A DNA stretch of 64,000 bases from Azotimanducus sp963663145 (lineage in GTDB: Bacteria > Pseudomonadota > Gammaproteobacteria > Pseudomonadales > Azotimanducaceae). Each line of letters begins with the position of its first letter. Positions within the stretch are counted from its first letter, which is position 1. The stretch lies in contig OY760134.1 in the NCBI GenBank assembly GCA_963663145.1, forward strand, positions 1,798,001 to 1,862,000, written 5' to 3'. The position numbers were made by a program, and so were the translations under genes. The notes under the pieces are model-generated. The model worked only from the letters and a program-made list of their open reading frames with translations. It did not search any database and had not been told where the DNA came from. Positions 35,045-42,537 of the stretch are shown one piece after another.

Positions 35045-35146
35045 ATGATGGCCTTCACAGGACAACGATTTAGCGGGATGAGCCGCTTGCCAACGCATGG
35101 AAGACGAATCGTCTGTTTCGCCATGCGATATTGGCGGGTCGGCTAG
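35045..35146 (+). CDS. Putative leader peptide with terminal Tyr-Trp codons
   Basis: A 33-codon frame (22 codons if started at 35078) ending in CFAMRYWRVG and then TAG at 35144-35146. Phe, Tyr and Trp codons at 35117, 35129 and 35132 are the three end products of the pathway opened by DAHP synthase. The last codons overlap a hairpin arm at 35133-35137. There is no Shine-Dalgarno sequence; with the promoter at 35009-35038 the first ATG would sit at or near the transcript 5' end, so translation would have to be leaderless. The absence of a ribosome site keeps confidence low. Confidence 0.4.
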   Translation: MMAFTGQRFSGMSRLPTHGRRIVCFAMRYWRVG

Positions 35147-35224
35147 GTACCGCCTCTCATGACTGATTCTTTGTAGATTATCACCTAGTCATCAAATCCC
35201 CGAGGCGGCCATGAGTGCCCTCGG
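35133..35224 (+). promoter_or_regulatory. Competing RNA pairings in the DAHP synthase leader
   Basis: GGCGG (35133-35137) can pair with CCGCC (35150-35154). CCGCCTC (35150-35156) can instead pair with GAGGCGG (35202-35208). CCGAGG (35200-35205) can pair with CCTCGG (35219-35224). The three stems share arms and exclude one another in the manner of attenuator segments 1:2, 2:3 and 3:4. Confidence 0.5.
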
Positions 35225-35233
35225 CTTCCATCC

Positions 35234-35273
35234 AAACCCCGCAGGCGCATGTCATGAAGGCCACGGGGTTTTT
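35234..35273 (+). terminator. Terminator-like stem just upstream of the DAHP synthase start
   Basis: AAACCCCG (35234-35241) pairs perfectly with CGGGGTTT (35264-35271), with an inner GGC/GCC stem. The descending arm ends in a run of five T (35269-35273). It lies after the promoter and before the start codon, so it would act as a conditional terminator. Confidence 0.6.
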
Positions 35274-35301
35274 CAGTATCGAGGCATACGGAACTCTCAT
35301 C

Positions 35302-36405
35302 ATGATGGAACAAACGGAAAACACAAACGTGCTCGCGCAGGAAAACCTGATCACACCGGATGCACTCAAAACGGCGCTCCCCGTGTCCGAGCCTGCGTCT
35401 CACGCCGTGGCTGACGCGAGGCGAAGTATTCGCAAAATTCTTCGCGGCAACGACTCACGCCTTATGGTGATCGTCGGCCCATGCTCAATCCACGACCCCG
35501 ACGCGGCCTTGGAGTATGCGAGAGAGCTCGCAATGCTCGCCCGCGAACTTCAAGACACCTTGTTTATTGTCATGCGCGCCTACTTTGAAAAACCGCGCAC
35601 CACTACGGGCTGGAAAGGGCTGATAAACGATCCCGCTCTTGACGGCACCTTTCATATCGAGGAAGGCATCCGCATCGCACGCGAACTCTTGCTCAAGATT
35701 TCGCATCCAGAAGAATTTGGACTCCCGATCGCGACCGAGGCGCTTGACCCTATCATGCCGCAATACCTGCAAGACCTCATCGCTTGGTCGGCCATCGGCG
35801 CGCGCACGGTCGAATCGCAAACTCATCGGGAGATGGCTTCTGGACTCTCATGCCCGGTCGGGTTTAAGAACTCGACCGACGGTAGCCTTGCCGTCGCGAT
35901 CAACGGATTGCGATCAGTTTCCACACCGCATAGATTCCTCGGAATCAATCAACGAGGAGAGGTGGCCATCATCCATACACGCGGGAACAGCGACGGGCAC
36001 CTCGTACTGCGCGGCGGGGATGCTGGCCCCAACTTCGATGCAGCCTCGATCGCAGATGCGACACAGCAGATGCGGCGTACTGGCCTCGCTCCCGCCATCG
36101 TCGTTGACTGTAGCCATGCCAATTCATGCAAAGACCACAGACGACAGCCGCTGGTCGCCGACGACGTAGCAGCGCAGATCGAAGCGGGCAACCGGAGCAT
36201 TGTGGGCATCATGCTTGAATCCAACCTCAAGGCCGGCAATCAGGCGCTCGCTGACGGAAAGCACACGCTCGAATATGGGGTCTCGATCACCGATGCCTGT
36301 ATCGATTGGGCATCCACCGAGCAGCTTTTGCGTGGATTAGCGGCGCGGCTGCGCGATCCATTGACCAGACGCCTCGATACCTCGATGGAGCGACAGGTGG
36401 CTTAG
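35302..36405 (+). CDS. 3-deoxy-7-phosphoheptulonate (DAHP) synthase, class I
   Basis: A 367-residue AroF/G/H-type enzyme joining phosphoenolpyruvate and erythrose 4-phosphate, the first step to aromatic amino acids. It has VIVGPCSIHDPDAALEYA, MRAYFEKPRTTTGWKGLINDP, ARTVESQTHREMASGLSCPVGFKN (divided by its cluster of active-site residues), RGGDAGPNFD and the metal-binding CSHANS. I chose the ATG at 35302, which gives the usual family length; in-frame Mets at 35254 or earlier would place the start inside a terminator-like stem. Feedback class (Phe, Tyr or Trp) is not resolved, so no symbol is given. The leader suggests attenuation. Confidence 0.93.
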   Translation: MMEQTENTNVLAQENLITPDALKTALPVSEPASHAVADARRSIRKILRGNDSRLMVIVGPCSIHDPDAALEYARELAMLARELQDTLFIVMRAYFEKPRTTTGWKGLINDPALDGTFHIEEGIRIARELLLKISHPEEFGLPIATEALDPIMPQYLQDLIAWSAIGARTVESQTHREMASGLSCPVGFKNSTDGSLAVAINGLRSVSTPHRFLGINQRGEVAIIHTRGNSDGHLVLRGGDAGPNFDAASIADATQQMRRTGLAPAIVVDCSHANSCKDHRRQPLVADDVAAQIEAGNRSIVGIMLESNLKAGNQALADGKHTLEYGVSITDACIDWASTEQLLRGLAARLRDPLTRRLDTSMERQVA

Positions 36406-36473
36406 AGCGTTGGAGGCGAGCGAACAGGGTAAAATATTTGATTGGAAAGACGCGGTTGCAAAAGGCGACGGGT

Positions 36474-36584
36474 ATGAAGTCGAAAATCAGTGATCAGAAA
36501 GCGGACGCGCTTGGCATGGTGGTGCTTCTCTTGTGCCTCGTGCTTGGTGCCGTGCACTTCGCTTCCGGCGGCCTCATAGGATAA
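36474..36584 (+). CDS. Candidate 36-residue membrane micro-protein
   Basis: A short frame MKSKISDQKADALG followed by one hydrophobic helix of about 20 residues (MVVLLLCLVLGAVHF) and a small C-terminus. It lies between the DAHP synthase gene and nfuA and ends eight bases before the nfuA start, so it could be co-translated. AAAGGCG lies a few bases upstream. A lysine-rich head with a single helix is typical of bacterial membrane micro-proteins. No family is recognised and it could be a chance frame. Confidence 0.4.
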   Translation: MKSKISDQKADALGMVVLLLCLVLGAVHFASGGLIG

Positions 36585-36592
36585 GAAGCACC

Positions 36593-37216
36593 ATGGGCGC
36601 GCTTATCAGCATCTCCGATTCAGCCAAGGAGTATCTCGTCGGCCTGCTGGAAAAACGCCGAGATGACTCCAGCGACGAAGATTCTGAGAAGGGCGATATC
36701 GGCATTCGTGTCTTTGTGCAGCAGCCGGGCACACCCCAGGCTGAAACCTGCATTGCCTATTGCCGCGCCAAGGAAGCGGAATCCGACGACATTCCCATGG
36801 ATGTGGGACCATTCATCACTTGGATTGAGCAGCGAAGCGAGCCTTTTCTTGAGGATGCCGAGGTCGATTTCAGAGAAGATCAGTTCGGTGGTCAACTCAC
36901 CATCAGGGCACCCAACGCCAGAGCGCCCAAAGTCTCCGAAGATTCAACGATTGAAGACCGAATCAACTACGTGCTCTACACCGAAATCAACCCAGGACTG
37001 GCCTCGCATGGCGGCATGGTGACGCTTGTCGACGTGGTGGAAGGTGATACGGCCGTTCTGCAGTTCGGCGGAGGTTGTCAAGGCTGCGCAGCCGTTGATA
37101 TCACCCTCAAGCACGGGGTCGAGCAGTCGCTCTTGAGTTCAATCCCGGAACTCAAAGCCATTCGCGACGCCACCGACCACACTTTTACGGAAAACGCCTA
37201 CTACCAGCCGCGTTAA
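36593..37216 (+). CDS. nfuA: Fe-S cluster carrier/scaffold NfuA
   Basis: A 207-residue protein with the NfuA two-domain form. A degenerate A-type N-terminal domain (about 1-110) keeps only scattered cysteines; the C-terminal Nfu domain has Cys162 and Cys165 in GGGCQGCAAVD, which bind a shared 4Fe-4S cluster at the dimer interface. It delivers clusters to client apoproteins under oxidative or iron stress. It is slightly longer than E. coli NfuA (191) because of an acidic insert DSSDEDSEKGD at about 25-35. The ATG at 36593 is the natural start; the stop is followed by the palindrome at 37220. Confidence 0.95.
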   Translation: MGALISISDSAKEYLVGLLEKRRDDSSDEDSEKGDIGIRVFVQQPGTPQAETCIAYCRAKEAESDDIPMDVGPFITWIEQRSEPFLEDAEVDFREDQFGGQLTIRAPNARAPKVSEDSTIEDRINYVLYTEINPGLASHGGMVTLVDVVEGDTAVLQFGGGCQGCAAVDITLKHGVEQSLLSSIPELKAIRDATDHTFTENAYYQPR

Positions 37217-37219
37217 GGG

Positions 37220-37246
37220 ATACACACCTGATATACAGGTGTGTAT
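37220..37246 (+). promoter_or_regulatory. 11-bp inverted repeat: VapB operator and/or nfuA terminator
   Basis: ATACACACCTG (37220-37230) and CAGGTGTGTAT (37236-37246) are perfect arms around ATATA. It lies four bases after the nfuA stop and 37 bases before the antitoxin start. Ribbon-helix-helix antitoxins usually bind such palindromes. The sequence AATTTTT follows the repeat, so it could also end nfuA transcription. Confidence 0.65.
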
Positions 37247-37282
37247 AATTTTTACACAATTTTGCCTTTTCGAGTGGATCGT

Positions 37283-37567
37283 ATGGCGCGCATCCAAATG
37301 GTATTGTCGGACGGCGATAGAGAACGCTACATGTATCACGCGAAGCGCGAGGAGAAGTCGCTGAGCGCTTGGCTTCGTGAAGCAGCGCAGGAGAAAATTG
37401 ACAAGCATACGAAGGATGATCAGCGTCCATTCGCCTCTGCCGAAGAGGTAAGAGCGTTCTTTCGTGAGTGCGATGCCATGAACGAAGGATATGGGCCAGA
37501 ACTCAACTGGGAGGAATACAAAAAAATAATTGAGGATTCCAAGATTGAAGGCCTTGAAATCACATGA
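37283..37567 (+). CDS. Antitoxin of a VapBC-type module (ribbon-helix-helix-like)
   Basis: A 94-residue protein. The first 40 residues fit a ribbon-helix-helix DNA-binding fold: strand RIQMVLS, then two helices through SAWLREAAQEKI. The acidic C-terminal half (FFRECDAMNEGYGPELNWEEYKKI) would wrap the toxin. Its stop overlaps the PIN toxin start as ATGA, the usual antitoxin-first order. It likely represses its own promoter through the 11-bp palindrome at 37220-37246. Confidence 0.85.
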   Translation: MARIQMVLSDGDRERYMYHAKREEKSLSAWLREAAQEKIDKHTKDDQRPFASAEEVRAFFRECDAMNEGYGPELNWEEYKKIIEDSKIEGLEIT

Positions 37568-37944
37568 TTTTTGTTGACGCAAATATACTTGTGTATTCGG
37601 TTGGCACTGCTCATCCATTGAAAGACGCGGCGCGCCAATTCCTTGAACCACTTCCTGAATCGCATCAACAGCTTTGCACCTCATCGGAAGTGCTACAGGA
37701 GTTGCTGTTTGTCTTTCTGCGTACGCAACGCCCCCATCTCTTTGAACACTGCATGAGGCTTGTTCGTCGCCTGAATGTACGGGTCTGGTCACTGGAATTT
37801 GAAGATGTGGCATTGGCGGGAGAATTGAGCCAAACGCACCCCGCGCTTTCCGCAAGAGACTTGTGCCACCTTGCTTCATGCCGACGCCGGGGCATCAGAA
37901 ATATTAAAACCTTCGACCGCGCACTCGCAGCCGCATTTGAATGA
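37564..37944 (+). CDS. PIN-domain ribonuclease toxin (VapC family)
   Basis: A 126-residue PIN protein. The acidic metal-binding residues are Asp5 (FVDANILVY), Glu42 or Glu46, Asp99 (ARDLCHLA) and Asp118 (IKTFDRAL), all in the expected order. PIN toxins cleave tRNA or rRNA when the labile antitoxin is lost. All catalytic residues are present, so the toxin looks intact. It is translationally coupled to the upstream antitoxin. Local AT content is higher than in the flanks, consistent with acquisition. Confidence 0.9.
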   Translation: MIFVDANILVYSVGTAHPLKDAARQFLEPLPESHQQLCTSSEVLQELLFVFLRTQRPHLFEHCMRLVRRLNVRVWSLEFEDVALAGELSQTHPALSARDLCHLASCRRRGIRNIKTFDRALAAAFE

Positions 37945-38036
37945 CTTCGATCAGCGTCGACAACGAACATCGGCGCACACAATTCTAGCCGTACAATTGC
38001 CGAATACAGAAAAGCGACAAGAGGTCGCATTTCTCA

Positions 38037-39233
38037 ATGCTCGAAGACCTTCATAGCGCTAGCGTCGCCACGTCCATCGCCATCGTCTTTACCGGTGCCG
38101 CAGTGCTTGGCGCTGCGGCGCTTTATGCGCGCCAGCCTTTGCTGATCGTCTACATCCTGCTTGGGATGCTAATTGGACCGCACGGCCTTGGAATCATCAC
38201 CAACGCCGAACTCCTGCAAGAGGTGGGCGAGTTCGGAATCATGTTTCTATTGTTCATCGTCGGCCTGGACTTGCCGCCAAACAGGCTCAAACACATGTTT
38301 GGCAGTTCCATCATGATTGCCCTCGCCAGTGCGGTGGTCTTTTTCGCGCTCGGCTTTGTCGTCATGTTCGCGTTTGGTTTTCCGCTCATTGATGCCGTGG
38401 TCGTGGGTATCGCGAGTGGATTCTCGAGTACGCTCATCGGCCTCAAGCTGTTGCCGACAAACGTACTGCACCACCGCCATACCGGAGATGTGGTGATCAG
38501 CCAGCTTCTCATCCAAGACCTGATCGCGATCATTGCACTCGTCGTCATAGGCGGACTAGCGGTAACAAGCGGGGCAGATTCAACCAATCTTCCACTGAGG
38601 CTCGGCGCGACCATGGTGCTTGCCCCGCTACTCGCTCTGGCGGCGTTTCTCGGGGTCAAATACTTGATCAAGCCCCTGTTTGTGAGGTTCGGCGCCATCT
38701 CTGAGGCCATCGACCTGATCGGTATCGGCTGGTGTTTCGCCATAGCCTCTATTTCCGTCGTAATCGGACTGACACCTGAAATTGGCGCCTTCATTGCCGG
38801 TGTTTCCATGGCCAACCTGCGTATCGCGCAGGTTGAAGCAGAGCGCTTTCGTCCGATTCGAGACTTCTTCCTCGTACTCTTCTTCTTCTCAATAGGTGGC
38901 AGCCTCGAACTCGTCGCGATCCTGTCTTACCTCGCCCCAGTCATCGTACTGGTAGCCATTTTCGTGCTGCTCAAACCGCTGGTGTATCGAGGCTTGCTGC
39001 AAGTAGCGGGCGAGGAAGTTGGGACTTCACGGGAAATCAGCTATCGTCTTGGCCAGACCGGAGAATTCTCGCTACTCGTGGTACATCTGGCTGCGGGCAC
39101 AGTACTTATTTCCGAATCCGCATCGCTGATTCTCACCAGCGCCACGGTCGCTTCCTTGTGCATCTCAACCTATATCGTCGTGCGACGCTTCCCGAACCCA
39201 ATCGCCGTAGACCCTCGTCTGCGGAGAGACTAG
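38037..39233 (+). CDS. Cation:proton antiporter (KefB/CPA2 family), transmembrane domain only
   Basis: A 398-residue membrane protein with about 12 segments. It includes YILLGMLIGPHGLGI, EFGIMFLLFIVGLDL, VGIASGFSSTLIGLKLL and SQLLIQDLIAIIAL, the discontinuous-helix region that carries the ion site in CPA2 exchangers. It ends shortly after the last helix and lacks the cytoplasmic TrkA-N/RCK domain of full KefB or KefC, so gating by nucleotide or glutathione is not expected. It exchanges K+ or Na+ for protons. Its 3' end overlaps the convergent MFS gene by four bases. Confidence 0.9.
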   Translation: MLEDLHSASVATSIAIVFTGAAVLGAAALYARQPLLIVYILLGMLIGPHGLGIITNAELLQEVGEFGIMFLLFIVGLDLPPNRLKHMFGSSIMIALASAVVFFALGFVVMFAFGFPLIDAVVVGIASGFSSTLIGLKLLPTNVLHHRHTGDVVISQLLIQDLIAIIALVVIGGLAVTSGADSTNLPLRLGATMVLAPLLALAAFLGVKYLIKPLFVRFGAISEAIDLIGIGWCFAIASISVVIGLTPEIGAFIAGVSMANLRIAQVEAERFRPIRDFFLVLFFFSIGGSLELVAILSYLAPVIVLVAIFVLLKPLVYRGLLQVAGEEVGTSREISYRLGQTGEFSLLVVHLAAGTVLISESASLILTSATVASLCISTYIVVRRFPNPIAVDPRLRRD

Positions 39234-40816
39234 ACCTTCTCACCCACCAACTCGACGACTTCCCCCGCCGCCCTGGCGCGTTCGATTCTTGAGTTTTCAT
39301 CCGCTTCAAGGTGACGGGACGCCATATAAATCAAAATGGCGCTTGGCACCAAGACGATCACACCGGAGATCATGGCAAGCCGTAATGATGTCGCGTCATC
39401 AAACCCTTGACCCATGAGCTGATCGCTGACAAATCCCATCAGGTAGGGACCCAAGGCGAGACCTAGAAATGTCGGCATCACGATGTAGAAGGCGCTGGCG
39501 AGAGCGCGCATGCGAGGCAGGACAAGATCATTTACGGTGGCTGGTGGAATGGCCACCCACAAGGGGGATGCGATGCTGAAGAAGAACGAAGCGACGTAGG
39601 CGACGACGACGTTCTCGGTATAGACAAAGACCCACGCGCAGGGAATCATCAAGCCGATAGCGATGTAACCGACGTACATCCGTCCCTTACGCGTGTGCTT
39701 ACGAAGGGTATCGCCGAGCCAGCCGCCAAGGGTGATGCCAACGAAGCCGCCAATGGCCGCGCCCAAACCAAGCCACTGCCCAGCCTCAGTCAAGCTGACT
39801 TCGAAGGTGCGCACCATGTAGGCCGGCCCCCAAAAGCCAACGCCATAGGTCACAAAGGAAATCAACGGGAACCCGATCACGGTATAAATGAGCGCTCTCG
39901 AGTTCAAAATGAGCGCGAAACTTGCCGCATCCTGCACGTAGAGACTCTGCGCCCAAGAAATGAACGCCAATACGCCAATGCCCAAGGCGACCCACTGCAC
40001 CGTATCGCCCGTCGCCAGCACCAATCCCAAGACGACAAGGGCGACACAGGCTCCGGCGACGAGATTCACCAAGAGCGCCCTACCTCCATTGGGAATCGCA
40101 GAGATGACCGGCACCACGCGCAGAAATTCTCGCCAAGTCTCTGCGAGCGGATGTCCTTGCGGCGCGTGGCTTATCCCTTCGCTCATACCCCGGACGGGCT
40201 CGCGCATCGTCCAGACCCAAATGGCGAGCAATAGGCCCGGCATGCCCACGGCAAGGAATGCCGCCTGCCAGCCCTTGAGACCCAATGGCGCCAAGCTCGC
40301 ATCGGGATAGGCGGCGTTCCACCCGTCGGTGATCGCTCCGCCAAGAAATATCCCCACTCCAGCACCTATATAGAGTCCACCGGAATAAATAGCGATCACT
40401 ATGGCGCGAACGCGAGGCGAGAAATAATCCGAGAGCATTGAGAAGGCGGCGGGGCTTGCGCTTGCCTCTCCGATACCTACGCCAAACCGACAGACCGCCA
40501 GTTGCATGAAGTTGCGCGAAAACCCGGAAAGCGCCGTCATGAGGCTCCAAAAGGAGAGCCCGATGGAGATCAGGCGCACTCGCTGCCAAGTGTCGGCCAG
40601 TCTTCCGAGTGGTATGCCAAAGACAGCGTAGAAGACAGCGAAGGCAGTTCCGAACAGGAAACCGAGATCCGCATCAGAGATGCCGAGGTCTTCCTTGATG
40701 GGCTGCGCAAGGATCGAGAGGATCTGGCGATCGATAAAGTTGAATACGTAGACGATGGTCAGAACAAACAGCACATAGCTGGCGTAGCCACCGCCAACCC
40801 GGGTCTCGTAGCGCAT
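39230..40816 (-). CDS. MFS transporter, spinster-like
   Basis: A 528-residue, 12-segment MFS protein of the spinster-like group. It has NFIDRQILSILAQPIKEDLGISDADLGFLFG at the N-terminus (broken by its TM1 boundary), GIPLGRLADTWQRVR, and FGVGIGEASASPAAFSMLSDYFSPR in TM4-5. AAGGA lies six bases before the ATG at 40816. Bacterial members are tied to export or uptake of lipids, aromatics and sterol-like compounds, and many sit near catabolic genes. No substrate can be named. A loop around residues 205-235 carries the extra length. Confidence 0.9.
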   Translation of the reverse strand: MRYETRVGGGYASYVLFVLTIVYVFNFIDRQILSILAQPIKEDLGISDADLGFLFGTAFAVFYAVFGIPLGRLADTWQRVRLISIGLSFWSLMTALSGFSRNFMQLAVCRFGVGIGEASASPAAFSMLSDYFSPRVRAIVIAIYSGGLYIGAGVGIFLGGAITDGWNAAYPDASLAPLGLKGWQAAFLAVGMPGLLLAIWVWTMREPVRGMSEGISHAPQGHPLAETWREFLRVVPVISAIPNGGRALLVNLVAGACVALVVLGLVLATGDTVQWVALGIGVLAFISWAQSLYVQDAASFALILNSRALIYTVIGFPLISFVTYGVGFWGPAYMVRTFEVSLTEAGQWLGLGAAIGGFVGITLGGWLGDTLRKHTRKGRMYVGYIAIGLMIPCAWVFVYTENVVVAYVASFFFSIASPLWVAIPPATVNDLVLPRMRALASAFYIVMPTFLGLALGPYLMGFVSDQLMGQGFDDATSLRLAMISGVIVLVPSAILIYMASRHLEADENSRIERARAAGEVVELVGEKV

Positions 40817-40929
40817 ATTCGATCCTTGCAGTGAATCGGACCAAGGCAGCGAAGCCTAACAGATTGGCGCGCTGAATAACGAAGCATTAGACTAAAGGCT
40901 TGTGCCTCACCAGATGGCGTGGGAACAGC

Positions 40930-42537
40930 ATGGCTCACCAGCTCGGGCAAGACAACATCACCGGAAAGCTGTTCGGATACGCCTTTGATATTCACAACCC
41001 GGTCTTCTTGATTTCAGCCATCAGCATCATGCTGTTCGTGTTGCTGGCGCTCGTCATGCCGGAAACGGCGACCAACCTGTTCGGCTGGCTCAGAGGCACT
41101 CTGACCAGCAATTTCGACTGGTTCTTCATCCTATCGGCGGACGCCTTCGTGCTCTTCTGCGTCACCATCGCCTTGTCTCCCTGGGGCAAAGTCAGAATCG
41201 GTGGCACCGACGCGGTGCCGGATTTCAGTACGATTTCATGGTTTGCGCTGCTGTTTGCGGCCGGAGTCGGCATCGGCCTCATGTTCTTTGGCGCGCTGGA
41301 GCCGGTGTTCCATATGGGCGTTTCCAGACCGCTCGGCACACCGCCCCTGCTCGACGATCAAGGCGGGTTCATCGCATCCAACATCGAGCAGGCGAAGTAC
41401 ATGGGGATCGGCGCCACCATGTATCACTGGGGACTGCATCCTTGGGCAATCTACGGCGTCGTCGCGCTCGCACTCGCACTCGCCGCCTACAACCGGGGCC
41501 TCCCTTTAAGCATACGCTCGGCCTTTCATCCGCTGTTCGGGGATCGTATCTGGGGTCCGCTGGGACATCTGATCGACACCTTGGCGGTGTTCGCGGCGCT
41601 CTTCGGGCTCGCCACTTCACTCGGACTCGGTGCGCAGCAAGCCAACGCCGGGCTCCATCATGTGTTCGGAGTCGCATCGGCGCCTTGGGTACAAGTGATA
41701 CTCATCGTGGTGATCACGGGACTTGCAATCACTTCCGTGCTGCGGGGCATGGTGCGCGGGGTGAAACTCCTGTCTCAAATCAACGTAATGGTCGCCGCGC
41801 TGCTTCTGGTGTTCGTGCTCTTCGCCGGCCCCACTCTGGCGATACTGGCCGACTTCGTTCAAAGCCTCGTCATCTACGCGCAGAAACTCCCGGCCCTCGC
41901 AAGCCCCATAGGACGCGAGGACACCGCCTTTCGCGAGGATTGGACCTCGTTTTATTGGGCTTGGTGGATCGCTTGGTCGCCCTTTGTGGGTTTGTTCATC
42001 GCGCGCGTTTCGCGCGGGCGAACTGTTCGGCAGTTCATGCTCTGCGTGCTGATCGCGCCGACGCTGGTCTCTTGCCTATGGGTGTCCGTTTTTGGCGGAG
42101 TCGCCATCGAACAGGTGCTGACGGATGCCAATAGTCTTGTGAGGGCGAACGTGATCGATAGCTACGATCTTCCCATCGCCCTCTTTTCGATGCTGCAAGG
42201 CTTACCGCTCGCGACCTTCACCTCGGTGGTCAGTATCTTCCTGATCGTGGTGTTCTTCGTGACCTCGTCGGACTCTGGATCGCTGGTCATCGATTCAATC
42301 ACCGCTGGCGGAAAAACCAGTGGCCCCATGCCACAACGCATCTTTTGGTGCATGTTTCAAGGCGCGGTCGCTATTGTCCTCTTGTTGGGCGGCGGATTGG
42401 AAGCTCTGCAGGCCATGGCGATTTCCATCGGGCTGCCTTTCACGCTGGTACTGATCCTCATGTGCTTCGCGATAGCGAGAGCACTCTCGGAGGAGTCAGC
42501 CAAGAAACCTAAGGAGCAAACAACACCCCCGGGTTGA
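40930..42537 (+). CDS. BCCT family betaine/carnitine/choline transporter
   Basis: A 535-residue BCCT protein with the signature WTSFYWAWWIAWSPFVGLFIARVSRG near residue 335-360 (split here by a helix break) and FAAGVGIGLMFFGALEPVFH near residue 110-130. The start is the ATG at 40930; the frame extends upstream only to a TTG. Its last 29 bases overlap the convergent FAD-oxidase gene. It is clearly divergent from the BCCT at 1799-3361, so the two probably differ in substrate. Na+-coupled uptake of betaine-like solutes fits a saline habitat. Confidence 0.93.
   Translation: MAHQLGQDNITGKLFGYAFDIHNPVFLISAISIMLFVLLALVMPETATNLFGWLRGTLTSNFDWFFILSADAFVLFCVTIALSPWGKVRIGGTDAVPDFSTISWFALLFAAGVGIGLMFFGALEPVFHMGVSRPLGTPPLLDDQGGFIASNIEQAKYMGIGATMYHWGLHPWAIYGVVALALALAAYNRGLPLSIRSAFHPLFGDRIWGPLGHLIDTLAVFAALFGLATSLGLGAQQANAGLHHVFGVASAPWVQVILIVVITGLAITSVLRGMVRGVKLLSQINVMVAALLLVFVLFAGPTLAILADFVQSLVIYAQKLPALASPIGREDTAFREDWTSFYWAWWIAWSPFVGLFIARVSRGRTVRQFMLCVLIAPTLVSCLWVSVFGGVAIEQVLTDANSLVRANVIDSYDLPIALFSMLQGLPLATFTSVVSIFLIVVFFVTSSDSGSLVIDSITAGGKTSGPMPQRIFWCMFQGAVAIVLLLGGGLEALQAMAISIGLPFTLVLILMCFAIARALSEESAKKPKEQTTPPG

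Larger units (their letters stand above)
34869..35301. other. Long intergenic region: promoter and structured leader of the DAHP synthase gene
   Basis: No conventional gene fits. The first 140 bases look featureless. From 35009 onward there is a sigma70-like promoter, a short reading frame ending in Tyr-Trp codons, several overlapping inverted repeats, and a terminator-like stem 28 bases before the DAHP synthase start. Each is listed separately. Confidence 0.6.
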
